From positions 1,116,001 to 1,180,000 of the forward strand of contig NZ_CP149817.1 in NCBI RefSeq assembly GCF_037935975.1: 64,000 bases of DNA, given 5' to 3'. The notes under the pieces were generated by a model that saw only the letters and a list, made by a program, of their open reading frames with translations, was not told where the DNA came from and made no database searches. A program made the position numbers and the translations under genes. This stretch comes from Teredinibacter turnerae. Its GTDB lineage: Bacteria; Pseudomonadota; Gammaproteobacteria; Pseudomonadales; Cellvibrionaceae. Each line of letters starts with the position of its first letter. Within the stretch, counting starts at the first letter, position 1. This document shows, in pieces, positions 18,020 through 28,000 of the stretch.

Positions 18020-18510
18020 CTGCTGGGGGCGCTCGCTTGGCTCGCTTCTGGGGGCGCTCGCTTTGGCTCGCTGCTGGGGGCGCTCGCTTTGGCTCGCTTC
18101 TGGGAACGCTCGCTTTGGCTCGCTTTTGGGAACGCTCGCTTGGCTCGCTTCTGGGAACGCTCGCTTGGCTCGCTTCTGGGAACGCTCGCTTGGCTCGCTT
18201 CTGGGGGCGCTCGCTTTGGCTCGCTTGTGGGGGCGCTCGCTTTGGCTCGCTTCTGGGAACGCTCGCTTTGGCTCGCTTCTGGGAACGCTCGCTTTGGCTC
18301 GCTTCTGGGGGCGCTCGCTTGCGCTTCGCTTCTGGGGGCGCTCGCTTTGGCTCGCTTTTGGGAACGCTCGCTTTGGCTCGCTGCTGGGAACGCTCGCTTG
18401 GCTCGCTGCTGGGGGCGCTCGCTTGCGCTTTGCTGGTGTTTAGTTCGGTGCTGGGGGCGCTCGCTTGCGCTTTGCTGGTGTTTAGTTCGGTGCTGGGGGC
18501 GCTCGCTTGC
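18020..18510. repeat. GC-rich 25/26-base minisatellite, 18 copies
   Basis: By eye, 18 copies of a core TGGG(GGC or AAC)GCTCGCTT joined to TTGGCTCGCTT or close variants. The period is 25 or 26 bases, with two longer units (about 41 bases) near the end that include GGTGTTTAGTTCGG. Two core variants (GGGGGC and GGGAAC) are interspersed. Unit length is not a multiple of three, and all forward frames stay open, giving spurious low-complexity proteins. It fills the space between the thiolase stop and the dolP stop (convergent genes). Confidence 0.9.
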
Positions 18511-18525
18511 GCTTCGCTACGGGGG

Positions 18526-19101
18526 TTATTCTACGTATTCGATTGCACGCACCACTTTACGTACGCCGCTGGTGCGTGATACCACATCGGTAATACGTTC
18601 GGCTTGAACCATGGTCATCATGCCCATCAGGTATACCGTTTGGTCTTCTACGATAACTTTTACCCGGCTGGAGTCGATATCGCGGTTGGCAATCAGCTTG
18701 GTGCCTATTTTCATTTCCAGGAAGTTGTCGCCGGTGCGGGCGAAGAATCCGCTGTCTTGGCGGACTTGTAGCTCGTTGTACACCTGGCGGACGCGGCTCA
18801 CCGCGCGGGCAGTTTTACCTGCCTGCTCATAAGCACTTTTGCTCGGTACTTCGCCGGTGAGGAGTACCACCTGATTAAATGTATGCACGTTGATATGAGC
18901 ACTGGCTAATTCGTCGCTCGCTTTGCGGATGTTAACGGCCACAATCGTACTGATTTGCCCGTCGTCCCATTTGTCGCCCAGGCTGCGCTTGCCTGGATCT
19001 GTGTGGATGGGCCCGCTTGTGGTCGCATCAACGATGGTGACGCAGCCGCTGGTAAGCAAGCAGGCTGAGAGCAGAAAACCGCAAACAAACAGGTAACGCA
19101 T
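18526..19101 (-). CDS. dolP: Outer-membrane lipoprotein DolP (YraP), two BON domains
   Basis: Lipoprotein with signal peptide and lipobox LLTSGC, followed by two BON domains (IKVNI-type start near residue 55, and KIGTKLIANRDIDSSRVKV near residue 130). E. coli DolP supports outer-membrane integrity and BAM function at division sites. About 191 residues, as in E. coli. ATG 19101 follows the diaA stop by one base, so translation is coupled; an in-frame start at 19110 would overlap diaA. The neighbours diaA, yraN and lpoA are the same as in E. coli. Confidence 0.9.
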   Translation of the reverse strand: MRYLFVCGFLLSACLLTSGCVTIVDATTSGPIHTDPGKRSLGDKWDDGQISTIVAVNIRKASDELASAHINVHTFNQVVLLTGEVPSKSAYEQAGKTARAVSRVRQVYNELQVRQDSGFFARTGDNFLEMKIGTKLIANRDIDSSRVKVIVEDQTVYLMGMMTMVQAERITDVVSRTSGVRKVVRAIEYVE

Positions 19102-19102
19102 A

Positions 19103-19687
19103 CTATTCAATACCGAATAATTTATGGTCGATCAGATCGCACAGACAAAAGATGGTTAACAGGTGCAGCTCGTGAATTCGGGTACGTGAATTCAGTGCCG
19201 CGCAAATCTCCACATCATGGACATCCATCAGGCTGGAAATGTCCCCACCATCGCGGCCAGTGAGGGCGATCACTTTTACCCCGCGGTCGTGCGCCGCCTG
19301 TACCGCCGAGATCAGATTGGCGGAGTTGCCGCTGGTGCTGATTACCACCAGGATGTCGTCTTCCTGGCCCAGGGCTCGGATGGGCTTCGCATAAATATCG
19401 CTGTAGTTGTAATCGGCGGCGAGGGCTGTGTAGGTGGAGACCGAGCTGCCGAGCCACACGGCCGGTAAGCTAGGGCGCTCTTTTTCGTAGCGGTCTAGCA
19501 GGCAGGAAGTCAGAATTTGAGCCATCGCCGACGATGTGCCATTGCCGCAAACCATTACCTTTCTGTCTGCCAGCAGCGACTCGACAATCAGCTCACTCGC
19601 ATGGTCGATGAGAGGGCCAAGCTCTTCGCCAACCTGCATTTTGGCTTCGACACTTTTCTGGAATATGTTGTAAACGCGTTGCGACAT
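19103..19687 (-). CDS. diaA: DnaA initiator-associating protein DiaA (SIS domain)
   Basis: SIS-domain protein of the GmhA/DiaA family, 194 residues. Sugar-phosphate-isomerase-like motifs VMVCGNGTSSAMAQ, ALGQEDDILVVISTSGNS and VIALTGRDGGDI are visible. DiaA binds DnaA and promotes timely replication initiation. The GmhA isomerase is the alternative by fold, but the place between dolP and yraN is that of diaA. Confidence 0.88.
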   Translation of the reverse strand: MSQRVYNIFQKSVEAKMQVGEELGPLIDHASELIVESLLADRKVMVCGNGTSSAMAQILTSCLLDRYEKERPSLPAVWLGSSVSTYTALAADYNYSDIYAKPIRALGQEDDILVVISTSGNSANLISAVQAAHDRGVKVIALTGRDGGDISSLMDVHDVEICAALNSRTRIHELHLLTIFCLCDLIDHKLFGIE

Positions 19688-19716
19688 AGAGTTAGGACAG
19701 ACTAAGTACTGTTGGA

Positions 19717-20106
19717 TTAATAAAACGCACCTTTAATCCACTGGGTTTGGGTACCACTCATACCCACTACATCGAAACGCAGGGCGAGATTGGCGGAGAG
19801 TTTTTTGTCTATTATAAACTGCTGTGCAGTTTGGCGTATTTTGTTCTGTTTGCTGGCAGTTACTGTGGCTGCGGAGCTGCCGTAACTACTGTTGGTGCGG
19901 TAGCGCACCTCCACGAACACCAGCGTACTTGCATGTTGCATGATTAAATCGATCTCGCCAAACCTGCTGCGGTAGTTGCGTGCTACCGGTGTTAAGCCCT
20001 GGCTGATGAGATATTGTTGCGCGGCATCTTCCGCTAAATCGCCGGTTTTTCGCCGCGCTGTGGGCTGCTTTCCTGTTGGTGTCCTAAAGGGATTCGGTAT
20101 CTTCAT
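19717..20106 (-). CDS. yraN: YraN/UPF0102 family nuclease-like protein
   Basis: 129 residues with the UPF0102 layout: GDLAEDAAQQYLISQGL, then ARNYRSRFGEIDLIMQ, then LVFVEVRYR. Glu/Asp and EVR(Y/K) positions recall Holliday-junction-resolvase/endonuclease folds. Biochemical role unproven. It overlaps the end of lpoA by 23 bases, so the two are coupled. Confidence 0.9.
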   Translation of the reverse strand: MKIPNPFRTPTGKQPTARRKTGDLAEDAAQQYLISQGLTPVARNYRSRFGEIDLIMQHASTLVFVEVRYRTNSSYGSSAATVTASKQNKIRQTAQQFIIDKKLSANLALRFDVVGMSGTQTQWIKGAFY

Positions 20107-21958
20107 AGCTAACCGTGGGCGTGGCGTAAGCTTTTCCGCCTTTAAACTGTGCCCAGGTTTGCTCGCGCACTATCCTGTGCTGTTGATCCAGATTCAAGCG
20201 GCCGGTGTTGCCATAGTAATGCGCTTGTCGTACCTGTGCCAACTGGCGCAAGCGAGGGTACACGTGGAAAGCGTCTACGCCAAGTGCGTAGAGCCGCTCA
20301 AATGCCGCTGAACCGTTTACATAGGCGTCCACCAGTGGTTTTTCTTCCGAAGCGCCATCAAAAAACCAGGGCAAGGTGGTAAAACGGATGCCGTTCATAT
20401 CGCGGTCTGCATTTGCATCGTCCACACCGTTATAAATATGGCTGGTAGCGTAAACCGGAATCTTGCCTGCGTAATGGTATGCGAGGGTGGGTTTGATCTG
20501 GCGGGCTTCCGCGGGGCGGGCCACCAGGAATATGAGGTCGATATCCTTGCGCGGGCGCGGCTCGAATTCCAGGCTCTGGCCAAGAATACCGCGTATATGG
20601 CGAGCGCGCTCCTTACTCTGTGTCACGTCCATTGCCTCGGCGATCATCCGCGAATAGTCTTTCTGGGTTTTGAACCGATAGTCGCCAGCAAGGGTGCCGC
20701 CGAGCTCTTGCCAGGTTGCAGCGAAAGTGTCTACGTTGCGGTCGCCCCAACCACCGTCGGGAGCCAAAATAAGTGCCCGGCGATGACCGTCTCGCCAGGC
20801 CCGTTCCGCCACCTGACGAGCTTCGTCTTCCACCGCCAGACCAAACTGGTAGAGCCCGTCAGTAAGGCCGACCTGGTGTTCTGCGTAGTTTAACGCCAGT
20901 GTCGGTACCGGCAGGCTGGGCCGCAATGCCAGTTCATCGATATTCTCTTTGCTTAATGGGCCGATCACCATTTGCGCGCCATGAGTGACGACCTCATCGA
21001 AGAGCGCGTTAATGTCGCGTCCTTCGGTATCGTAATACTGGAGGTCTGGTAGGGCGTCACCTTGCGCAGCCAGGCCGTAGTAAGCAGCCATCAAACCATC
21101 GCGAATGGCTTGCGAGGCTTGGGCGTACTGACCGGAAAGTGGCAGCAATACGGCAATTTTCTGGGGTTTCTCTGCCACCAGCTGCTTGAGTAGCTGAAGG
21201 TCTGCGGGCAGACGCAGGCTGGCGGGGTGCTCTGGCCAGTTAAGCGCCCAGTTTTCAACGCTTTCGAGCTGCAGGCGCATATTGGTCTGATTGTTTTTGC
21301 TGAGCGCAGCCAAGGTAAACCAGCCTTTGGCTTCCGGGTTGCTCTGCATCCGGGCTTCAAGCTGTAGATCTTTTAACGGCAATTCCATCAGCGCCTGCCA
21401 AAGGGCATCCTGGTTGGCATCGCGCGCGATTTGCGCATCCGGCGCTTGCTCCAGCAGCCGGTCGAGCAGTATGCGTTCGCCAACCACAAATCGATATTCA
21501 GCGAGATCGTATAACAGTGCGGCACGTTTTGTTCGGGCCGAAATCTGACTGTTGAGCGGTTGTGCGCTCAACACTTGTTCGAAATACTCATCCCAAAGGT
21601 AGCGCCGCGCAATAAACTGGCGGCCCGATGCCAGTGCGACATCTGCATTGAGCATGGTGACTATGAAATAATGCTCAGCTGAGAGCCCCGCCAGGCTAAT
21701 TTTGGACAGCGTGTTGCGCGCCCAATCCAATTCGCCAGACTGCAGCATCGCCTGGGCGGCCTGCAGCAATAAACGGTTGCGTTCCTCGCCGGTCGCGGCT
21801 TCTGCATCGGTGAGCAGTGTATTGATCTCCTCGACACTCAAGGTGACGGGGGACGCTTGTGCGTTGTCCGGTTTGACCGGCTGGTTCCCACAACTCGCTA
21901 GCAGCAACATGCCACTGGCCAGTACCAGTGGGCGCAAAAATGTAAAACTCGGCAACAC
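20084..21958 (-). CDS. lpoA: Penicillin-binding protein activator LpoA (YraM)
   Basis: Outer-membrane lipoprotein that stimulates PBP1A in peptidoglycan synthesis. The signal peptide ends with lipobox LLLASC. An N-terminal TPR-like helical domain (to about residue 240) precedes a periplasmic-binding-protein-like domain beginning KIAVLLPLSGQYAQASQAI. I chose GTG at 21958 with GGGAG five bases upstream, giving a compact signal peptide; the frame is open further up but that part overlaps rsmI on the other strand. About 624 residues, near the usual size. It is divergent from rsmI with under 40 bases between them. Confidence 0.88.
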   Translation of the reverse strand: MLPSFTFLRPLVLASGMLLLASCGNQPVKPDNAQASPVTLSVEEINTLLTDAEAATGEERNRLLLQAAQAMLQSGELDWARNTLSKISLAGLSAEHYFIVTMLNADVALASGRQFIARRYLWDEYFEQVLSAQPLNSQISARTKRAALLYDLAEYRFVVGERILLDRLLEQAPDAQIARDANQDALWQALMELPLKDLQLEARMQSNPEAKGWFTLAALSKNNQTNMRLQLESVENWALNWPEHPASLRLPADLQLLKQLVAEKPQKIAVLLPLSGQYAQASQAIRDGLMAAYYGLAAQGDALPDLQYYDTEGRDINALFDEVVTHGAQMVIGPLSKENIDELALRPSLPVPTLALNYAEHQVGLTDGLYQFGLAVEDEARQVAERAWRDGHRRALILAPDGGWGDRNVDTFAATWQELGGTLAGDYRFKTQKDYSRMIAEAMDVTQSKERARHIRGILGQSLEFEPRPRKDIDLIFLVARPAEARQIKPTLAYHYAGKIPVYATSHIYNGVDDANADRDMNGIRFTTLPWFFDGASEEKPLVDAYVNGSAAFERLYALGVDAFHVYPRLRQLAQVRQAHYYGNTGRLNLDQQHRIVREQTWAQFKGGKAYATPTVSYEDTESL

Positions 21959-21996
21959 GGGCTCTCCCAAAGTTAACAAACCGCGAAATATAACAA

Positions 21997-22845
21997 ATGA
22001 ACTCAACGAATGCGCTTTACATCGTAGCCACACCCATCGGCAACCTCGAGGATATCAGTAAGCGCGCCCTCGATGTGCTGCAAAAGGCCGACATTATAGC
22101 CGCCGAAGACACAAGACACAGTGCGCGACTTTGCCAATATTTCAATATCAGCACGCCATTAACCCCATATCACGACCACAGCAACGAGCAACAGACTCAG
22201 CGCCTGATTGAACGCCTGGCGCAAGGTCAAAATGTCGCGCTCATCTCGGATGCTGGCACCCCGCTTATCTCCGATCCCGGCTATCGCCTAGTGAAAACCG
22301 CGCGGGACGCCGGTTATAAGGTGATACCTATCCCAGGAGCCTGCGCATTAGTTGCCGCGTTGAGCGCCTCTGGCCTACCTTCAGACCGTTTTTCCTTCGA
22401 AGGGTTTTTGCCTGCAAAATCCGGCGCCCGCGCGGCCAAGCTCGACGCCCTGGCGAAAGACCCCCGTACCTTGATCTTCTATGAATCCCCCCACCGTATA
22501 GAAGACTCCATTCGCGCAATGGGCGACGCCTTTGGCGCAGAGCGAGAAGTCGTACTCGCGCGTGAAATCAGTAAAACCTTTGAAACCTTTATTGCCACCA
22601 CCTTCGCCGAGCTCGAAACAATCTTTGCAACAGATGCCAATCAATTAAAGGGTGAAATGGTGGTTATGGTGCACGGCTACCTGGAGCCGCAAAGCGATAC
22701 CCCGGGAATAAGTGCAGAAGCCGAAAAAATTATGGCGGTCCTACTGGCGGAATTACCGGTAAAGCAAGCCGCGAATATCGCAGCCAAAATAACCGGCGAG
22801 AAAAAGAATCAGCTTTATAGCTGGGCTTTGGAATATGGCAAGTAG
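21997..22845 (+). CDS. rsmI: 16S rRNA 2'-O-ribose C1402 methyltransferase RsmI
   Basis: SAM-dependent tetrapyrrole-methylase-fold enzyme methylating C1402 of 16S rRNA. The family motifs LYIVATPIGNLEDIS, AAEDTRHSARL, ALISDAGTPLISDPGY and IPGACALVAALSASGLP are all present. 282 residues, as in E. coli (286). ATG 21997 has no strong ribosome site. It marks the last conserved core gene before the accessory island. Confidence 0.96.
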   Translation: MNSTNALYIVATPIGNLEDISKRALDVLQKADIIAAEDTRHSARLCQYFNISTPLTPYHDHSNEQQTQRLIERLAQGQNVALISDAGTPLISDPGYRLVKTARDAGYKVIPIPGACALVAALSASGLPSDRFSFEGFLPAKSGARAAKLDALAKDPRTLIFYESPHRIEDSIRAMGDAFGAEREVVLAREISKTFETFIATTFAELETIFATDANQLKGEMVVMVHGYLEPQSDTPGISAEAEKIMAVLLAELPVKQAANIAAKITGEKKNQLYSWALEYGK

Positions 22846-23307
22846 AGAATGAAGAGCCGCTGGGCTTCAGTGGGGTCTAGTTTGGTGTGTGTATTGGGGT
22901 GAAAACCACTCTAGGAAGATTAAAATGGTTGTTTAACTGGTGCATAAATAAACTTTGTGTTTTAATCAAGTTGAGATAGAAACACCAAGCGTTCGATACA
23001 GAAACGAGGAAGTTGATTCTGGTTTGTAGAGGGAAGCTGTGTACTGTATATTTTTTGTTTTACGGCTAATTATCGGCCGTTACTGTCATTTTTTTGAAAG
23101 ATTCCTTTCAGTCTTCCCGCCAAACCCCCGGTGCGCCCACCGCAATCTAGGGCTCTTACCCTGCCTGCTCAAACCGTTACTTACCGGATAGTTCTTCTTC
23201 CAAATAATGCTCTGCTAGGTGGCGTAAGCCGAGCGAATACTAGTCATCGGTTTACTCTGGGAATAATTTTCTATCAATATTAATTCGATCGATGCGAGTT
23301 AACGTGT
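22846..23307. other. Intergenic region, left edge of the AT-rich island
   Basis: About 460 bases with no recognised gene. I compared it mentally with RNase P RNA, which follows rsmI in some relatives, and could not support that. Confidence 0.6.
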
Positions 23308-23628
23308 ATGCGAAAAATAATTCTGGCTTTAATTAGTTTACTTTTTAGCGGTTTTGTCACTGGTGAAGACCACGTCGGTTTGGAAATAAAGAAACTGAGT
23401 TTGGGCTGGGGCGGCGAAGGGCTCTATGTATGGGTGAAAGACAGTTATTTAGGCGAACTCGAATGCGGCCAATCCACGGTGTACAAATTCAACGCCGTTA
23501 GTCCTCTCTTCTCAGAAAACTACACAATGCTGCTCTCGGCGTTTTATGCCGGCGCAAAGGTAAACATATTTGTATCAGAGTGTCTGGGTGATAAATACCA
23601 AGCGCTCGCGACGGCAGTCTCGAAGTGA
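23308..23628 (+). CDS. Small exported protein, family A (copy 1)
   Basis: 106 residues with a signal peptide (MRKIILALISLLFSGFVTG). The mature part has a first Cys (ELECGQ), the segment TMLLSAFYAGAKVNIFV and a second Cys (SECLG). The same layout (signal, Cys, LL-x-AY/AF-x-x-G-x-x-V, Cys, short beta end) recurs at 36219, 42082 and 42467 in this window, so these look like paralogues. Function not recognised; a small beta-rich (OB-like) periplasmic or secreted protein is possible. Confidence 0.6.
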   Translation: MRKIILALISLLFSGFVTGEDHVGLEIKKLSLGWGGEGLYVWVKDSYLGELECGQSTVYKFNAVSPLFSENYTMLLSAFYAGAKVNIFVSECLGDKYQALATAVSK

Positions 23629-23899
23629 GTTTTAGTTGCGCCTAGGTGAGCAACATATATTTCTGTCGCGCTTGTCTTTTGTTACAAAAATTATGCTTGA
23701 TATCAAATAGTTGTTACGCAGTGAAAGTAATATGATCTGTCACTAAGTCAGTGGTTGTTGTTTTATGGGGTGTAGATGGTTTTTGCGTGCGAACCTTTTG
23801 CTTCTATTGCTAGACTCAGAGTTCTCCAAGCGACTCTTCAGAAACGATAAAGTTTCTCTCCGGCTGCCGCTAGCTCGATCGCTGTGATTTAGTTAAACG

Positions 23900-24588
23900 C
23901 TTAACAAATACAACGCCGTATGAAATCCCGGTGAGGATATAACATAGTTTGGAAATGAAGGGATTTCCTGTGTTTGATTTCCATTCGCTGGTTTTTTCGA
24001 AGCCCATTAGTACGTAAAGTAAACCAAAAAATAAATGTAACCGTTTGTCGGCTTATATGCTGCTCTATTTACATAATTTTTTTCGCTGGCTGCAGTAGTT
24101 ATTTTTGCGAAGGCAAGCCCTTCGGCCGTAGTGCTAGAGACGCCTATCAATCACAGGATGCATTTTCGAGGCAAGGGAGGTGCTGCGGGCATAATGATGG
24201 CCGGGAGCATGGGACCGATGGGGATAGTCATCGAGGAAGGTATTGCTAAAACTATAGGCAAAGCTGCGCTCACATTTGATGTAAATATCCATCGGTTATT
24301 AAGTAATTCGATCACTTAAGCCGAAACTCAAGAGCCCAAAGTGTTTGTGCTTAAAGAATGCGGTTTTGTAACCCCAAAAATTGGGCTACAGGGTTAGATG
24401 ATCCGGTAATACCTTATTGGGAGTTGATAGACAAAAGTTCGAACGAATTGTATAGCAGTTTTGAGCACTGTAATCCAGTAGTAGTAGAACTCGTAATAAT
24501 TAAAATCGACGGTATGGCTATTCGTCGCGCGTTCGGCGGGTTTGGGGATTATTTGGCTGTTGTAATTACTGGCCCGCCTAATATTTAA
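23900..24588 (+). repeat. Left copy of an approximately 700-base direct repeat
   Basis: Closely matches 34460-35162, including about 70 bases of upstream DNA (AATACAA-CGCCGT region, TATTTCCTGTGTTTGATTTCCATTC stretch). The two copies are about 10.5 kb apart and flank the YD-repeat locus. Confidence 0.75.
23970..24588 (+). pseudogene. Decayed copy of the glycine-zipper lipoprotein gene
   Basis: Matches the intact gene at 34530-35162 nearly base for base, but its frame is broken several times. The T run near 23990 is shorter, CAAGTA has become TTAAGC (stop TAA near 24316), and a length change lies near 24370. A 12-base stretch after the glycine-rich segment is also missing. No full product can be made. 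Confidence 0.8.
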
Positions 24589-24600
24589 TTAGGTATATCA

Positions 24601-25055
24601 GTTTATTGTAGTGGACGACGTTCTGGCGGAGTAAGAATGCTTAGTGTTACTAAAAAGGGTTGTGTTAAAAGGATCTAGAAGGTCGACCAAATTATTTTTA
24701 ATTTGATGAGGCTCAAAATTGATTTGTGCTGGAGATGGTTCGAAAGAAGAGATCGTCAAATTAACAATTTCAAGAAATTTTTTGCTTTTTATTTGCTTGA
24801 AGCTAAAGTCCCGCACTTGGATGTAAAAATTTTTGTAGCTTTTAGCTTTTAGCTTTTAGCTTTTAGCTTTTAGCTTTTAGCTTTTAGCTTTTAGCTTTTA
24901 GCTTGTAGCTTGTAGCTAACATGGTCAGCTCTAAAATTGCTGGGTTTAGTGAATTGGTTGCAGTTTAGAGGGTCGTTGAAACTGTAGATCAAAGACTGTT
25001 TTTAATCGTTATTGGTTTTTTTGTGATCAATTTAGAATATATCATTGGAACTAAA
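24601..25055. other. Leader region of the YD-repeat gene
   Basis: No gene recognised. It contains the 7-base tandem repeat listed next and presumably the promoter of the large gene. No clear -35/-10 pair was assigned. Confidence 0.5.
24837..24917. repeat. Heptanucleotide tandem repeat (AGCTTTT), about 11.5 copies
   Basis: Nine perfect AGCTTTT units, then two AGCTTGT units and a final AGCT. It lies 139 bases before the start codon of the 7.2-kb YD-repeat gene, a position where slippage could alter promoter spacing. Confidence 0.9.
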
Positions 25056-28000
25056 ATGAAAATTTTCCACGCGGCGTGTTTGTTTTTTTTGTATGCCTCT
25101 TCATGCATTGTAGGAGCAACTGAATTGAGTGACGAGTTGTCTCCTAGTTTCTATGATATATATTATGGCGATGCGAATAGCGACGGGTATTCGGATATCT
25201 ATTTCCACCCTAAAGACAGGTATGTATTGCTGCATGGGGAGGTGGTGATACCTATCTTGCTCCCTTCCAAATCTGGGTTTTTATTATCGTCGGTAGATTA
25301 TCCAAATTATACAAATATCCTCGAATTTACGCTCACGAAAGATGAGATTATGAGTAGGCAGCTAGTGTTGGCGTACGAGGGGGTGGATTATTTTTATGGA
25401 AACTTCGACGGCAATGAAGGACGGGACATTTTGGTGCGAGGGGCCAACAGTATATCGCCCTCGATACTGATATCCGGTAACAATCAGGCAGGAGAACTGC
25501 CTACGATTGCTAACGCTTTTGTTTCTGACGATTTTCCCGCAGGGTACGATCTGAGTGATCGTAGTAACCCTCTGAAGGTGGTCGACGCGAACGGGGACGG
25601 TATAGACGACTTAATGTCGGCAACTGGTAACTTTTCTGAGTTTGGTTACATAGGTGGGAACGGTAATTTAGATTTCCAGACCGGTAGAGATTTCCGCCTC
25701 GCAACAACCAAGGCTGGGGTGGGAGCGACGCCTTTACAATATTCCGTTAATCCGGATGGGACGAGTAGCGTTAGTGTAGATATCGCAAGTCAAGAAGGTG
25801 TTGGTGGGCTGCAGCCAACTGTTTCGTTAAATTACAGCAGTGGAAGTGGTGATGGTCACACCGGAATAGGTTGGGCTGTCTCGGGTCTTTCCGCTATACA
25901 GCGTTGCCCCTCTAGTATCGAATTCGGGGGTGTTAATGATGCAGTGGATTTCGACGGCAATGACAAATTTTGTTTGGATGGCCAACCGTTAGTGGCGATC
26001 GCCGGCGTATATGGAGATGATCAAACTGAATATCGCACTCGTGCAGAATCCTTTTTAAAGATAATTTCCTATGGATCTGTAGGTAGCTGTATTAGAAATG
26101 GAATTAATGTTCCCGGGCCGCAAAGATTTAAAGTTTGGTTGCCTACAGGTGAAATTCGAGAATACGGGTTCACTAATGATTCTCGGATAGAGGCGAATGG
26201 GTGCAGTGATGTGATCCGTTGGGCAATAAACAAAGAAAATGATCGCTATGGTAACGCAATAGAATATCGTTATATTGAAGAGGCTTATGATCATTACATA
26301 GATAGTATTTCTTACAATGCTGGTGTGAGTAGAATTGAATTTGAGTACGACGACCGAATTGACAGTAATATTGTTTATGCGTACGGCACAAAGAGACAGC
26401 AGACAAAATTATTGAGCAAAGTCTCCTCGTTGGAGGCTGAAAGTTTGTTGCGTGAATACCATTTGAAATATGAGCTGATAGCTTCCAGTTCGATCTCGCG
26501 TCTAATAGAATTGGTTGAGTGTAGTGCAACTGAATGTCTCCCCGCAACGGTATTTAACTGGAGCGCGGATAGTACAAACTCCACTATTGCGTTCGGAACC
26601 CGTATTAGTTCGACGATTTGTGCTGATGACTCCACAGCATATGGAAAATGTAACGATAAAGATAACAATCCTTACATCTACTATCCTGATATCAATGGGG
26701 ATGCTCTGCAAGATGTTTGCTTCCGGTCAGACAGCGGTATTCGGTGTAAGCTAGGTACGCCCGAGGGATTCACTGGTACTTATGTGTCGTCCAGTATCTG
26801 TGCAAATGATTCTACTCTTTATGGGCAATGTAACGATGAAGACAACTATAAAACTATCCGTTTTGTAGACGTCGATGCGGATGGCAAGTCTGATCTGGTA
26901 TTTCGCTCAGATGCTGGTTTGAGGGTAATGCGGTCTACGGGAACTGGTTTTGTTTCTTACATTTCTTCTTCAATATGTGCAAATGGATCACAGACAAATG
27001 GTGTATGTAATGACATAGACAACTGGTACAGCCTGCAATATCCTGATCTGAATGGTGATGGATTGGCGGATGTTTGTTATCGGGGGGATGAGGGTATTAA
27101 TTGCTTTCTCGGCACCGGAACTGGATTTGATGGTGCTCATATTTCTTCTTCGATTTGCGCGAACGAATCACCCTATTATGGAACATGTGATACAGATGAT
27201 AACTACAGCACTATAACATTTGCGGACTTGGATTTAGACGGAAATCAAGAACTCGTTGTACGAACGGACTCGGGTATTCGTTCATGGCGTTTGATTGGTA
27301 ATTCGTTTAGAGGTCATATTATCTCTTCGATATGTAAAAACGAGTCTGAAGCTAATGGTATCTGTAACGATGAGGATAATTATAAAACTATTCAGTATCC
27401 TGATATCACGGGCGATGGTGTGCCGGACTTGTGCTACCGTGGTGATGAGGGTATTCAATGCTTTATCGGAACTGGTTATGGTTGGACAGGCGGGCAAATA
27501 ATAACTGATATTTGTGCCAACAAATCGAATAGCAATGGTCGATGTAACGATGATGACAATTATCGCACGATTAGTTTTAACGATATTAATCAGGATGGCC
27601 GCCAGGATCTACTAATAAGGTCAGATTACGGAATCTATGTTTTTAAATCAACAGGTACGGATTTTCAGTATCTTTTTCATCGAGTAGATATCTGTGCGAA
27701 CGATTCTACTCTCAATGGTGTTTGTAACGATGAAAACAATCACGATTCTATACGAGTAATTGACTTTAATGGTGACGGATTGCCCGACCTAGTATACCGG
27801 GGCGACGACGGTATTCAATTGTTTCCTATACTCAAAGATCAGCAAAACTTATTGGTTCGGGTTGTAAACGGCTTTGGAGTGGATACAAAGTTTACCTACA
27901 AAAAAATGACTGATCCCTCGGTTTATGCTGTTGCTAGTGATGATGTTTTATACCCGGTCAAACAAGCAGTGCATTCCGGGAAGCTTGTATCAAAGCTGGA

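Noticed and set aside
18020..18510. CRISPR array
   Set aside because: There are no unique spacers of constant length; units abut directly and vary only at two core positions. No cas genes nearby.
17952..18607. Three overlapping plus-strand open frames rich in LASGNARFGSLL-type repeats
   Set aside because: They are all produced by the 25/26-base tandem array; period not divisible by three, frames drift, and one starts inside the thiolase gene.
22846..23307. RNase P RNA after rsmI
   Set aside because: I looked for the conserved core sequences on both strands and could not recognise them.
24598..24816. 72-codon minus-strand frame left of the heptamer repeat
   Set aside because: No ribosome site and AT-driven composition; nothing recognised.
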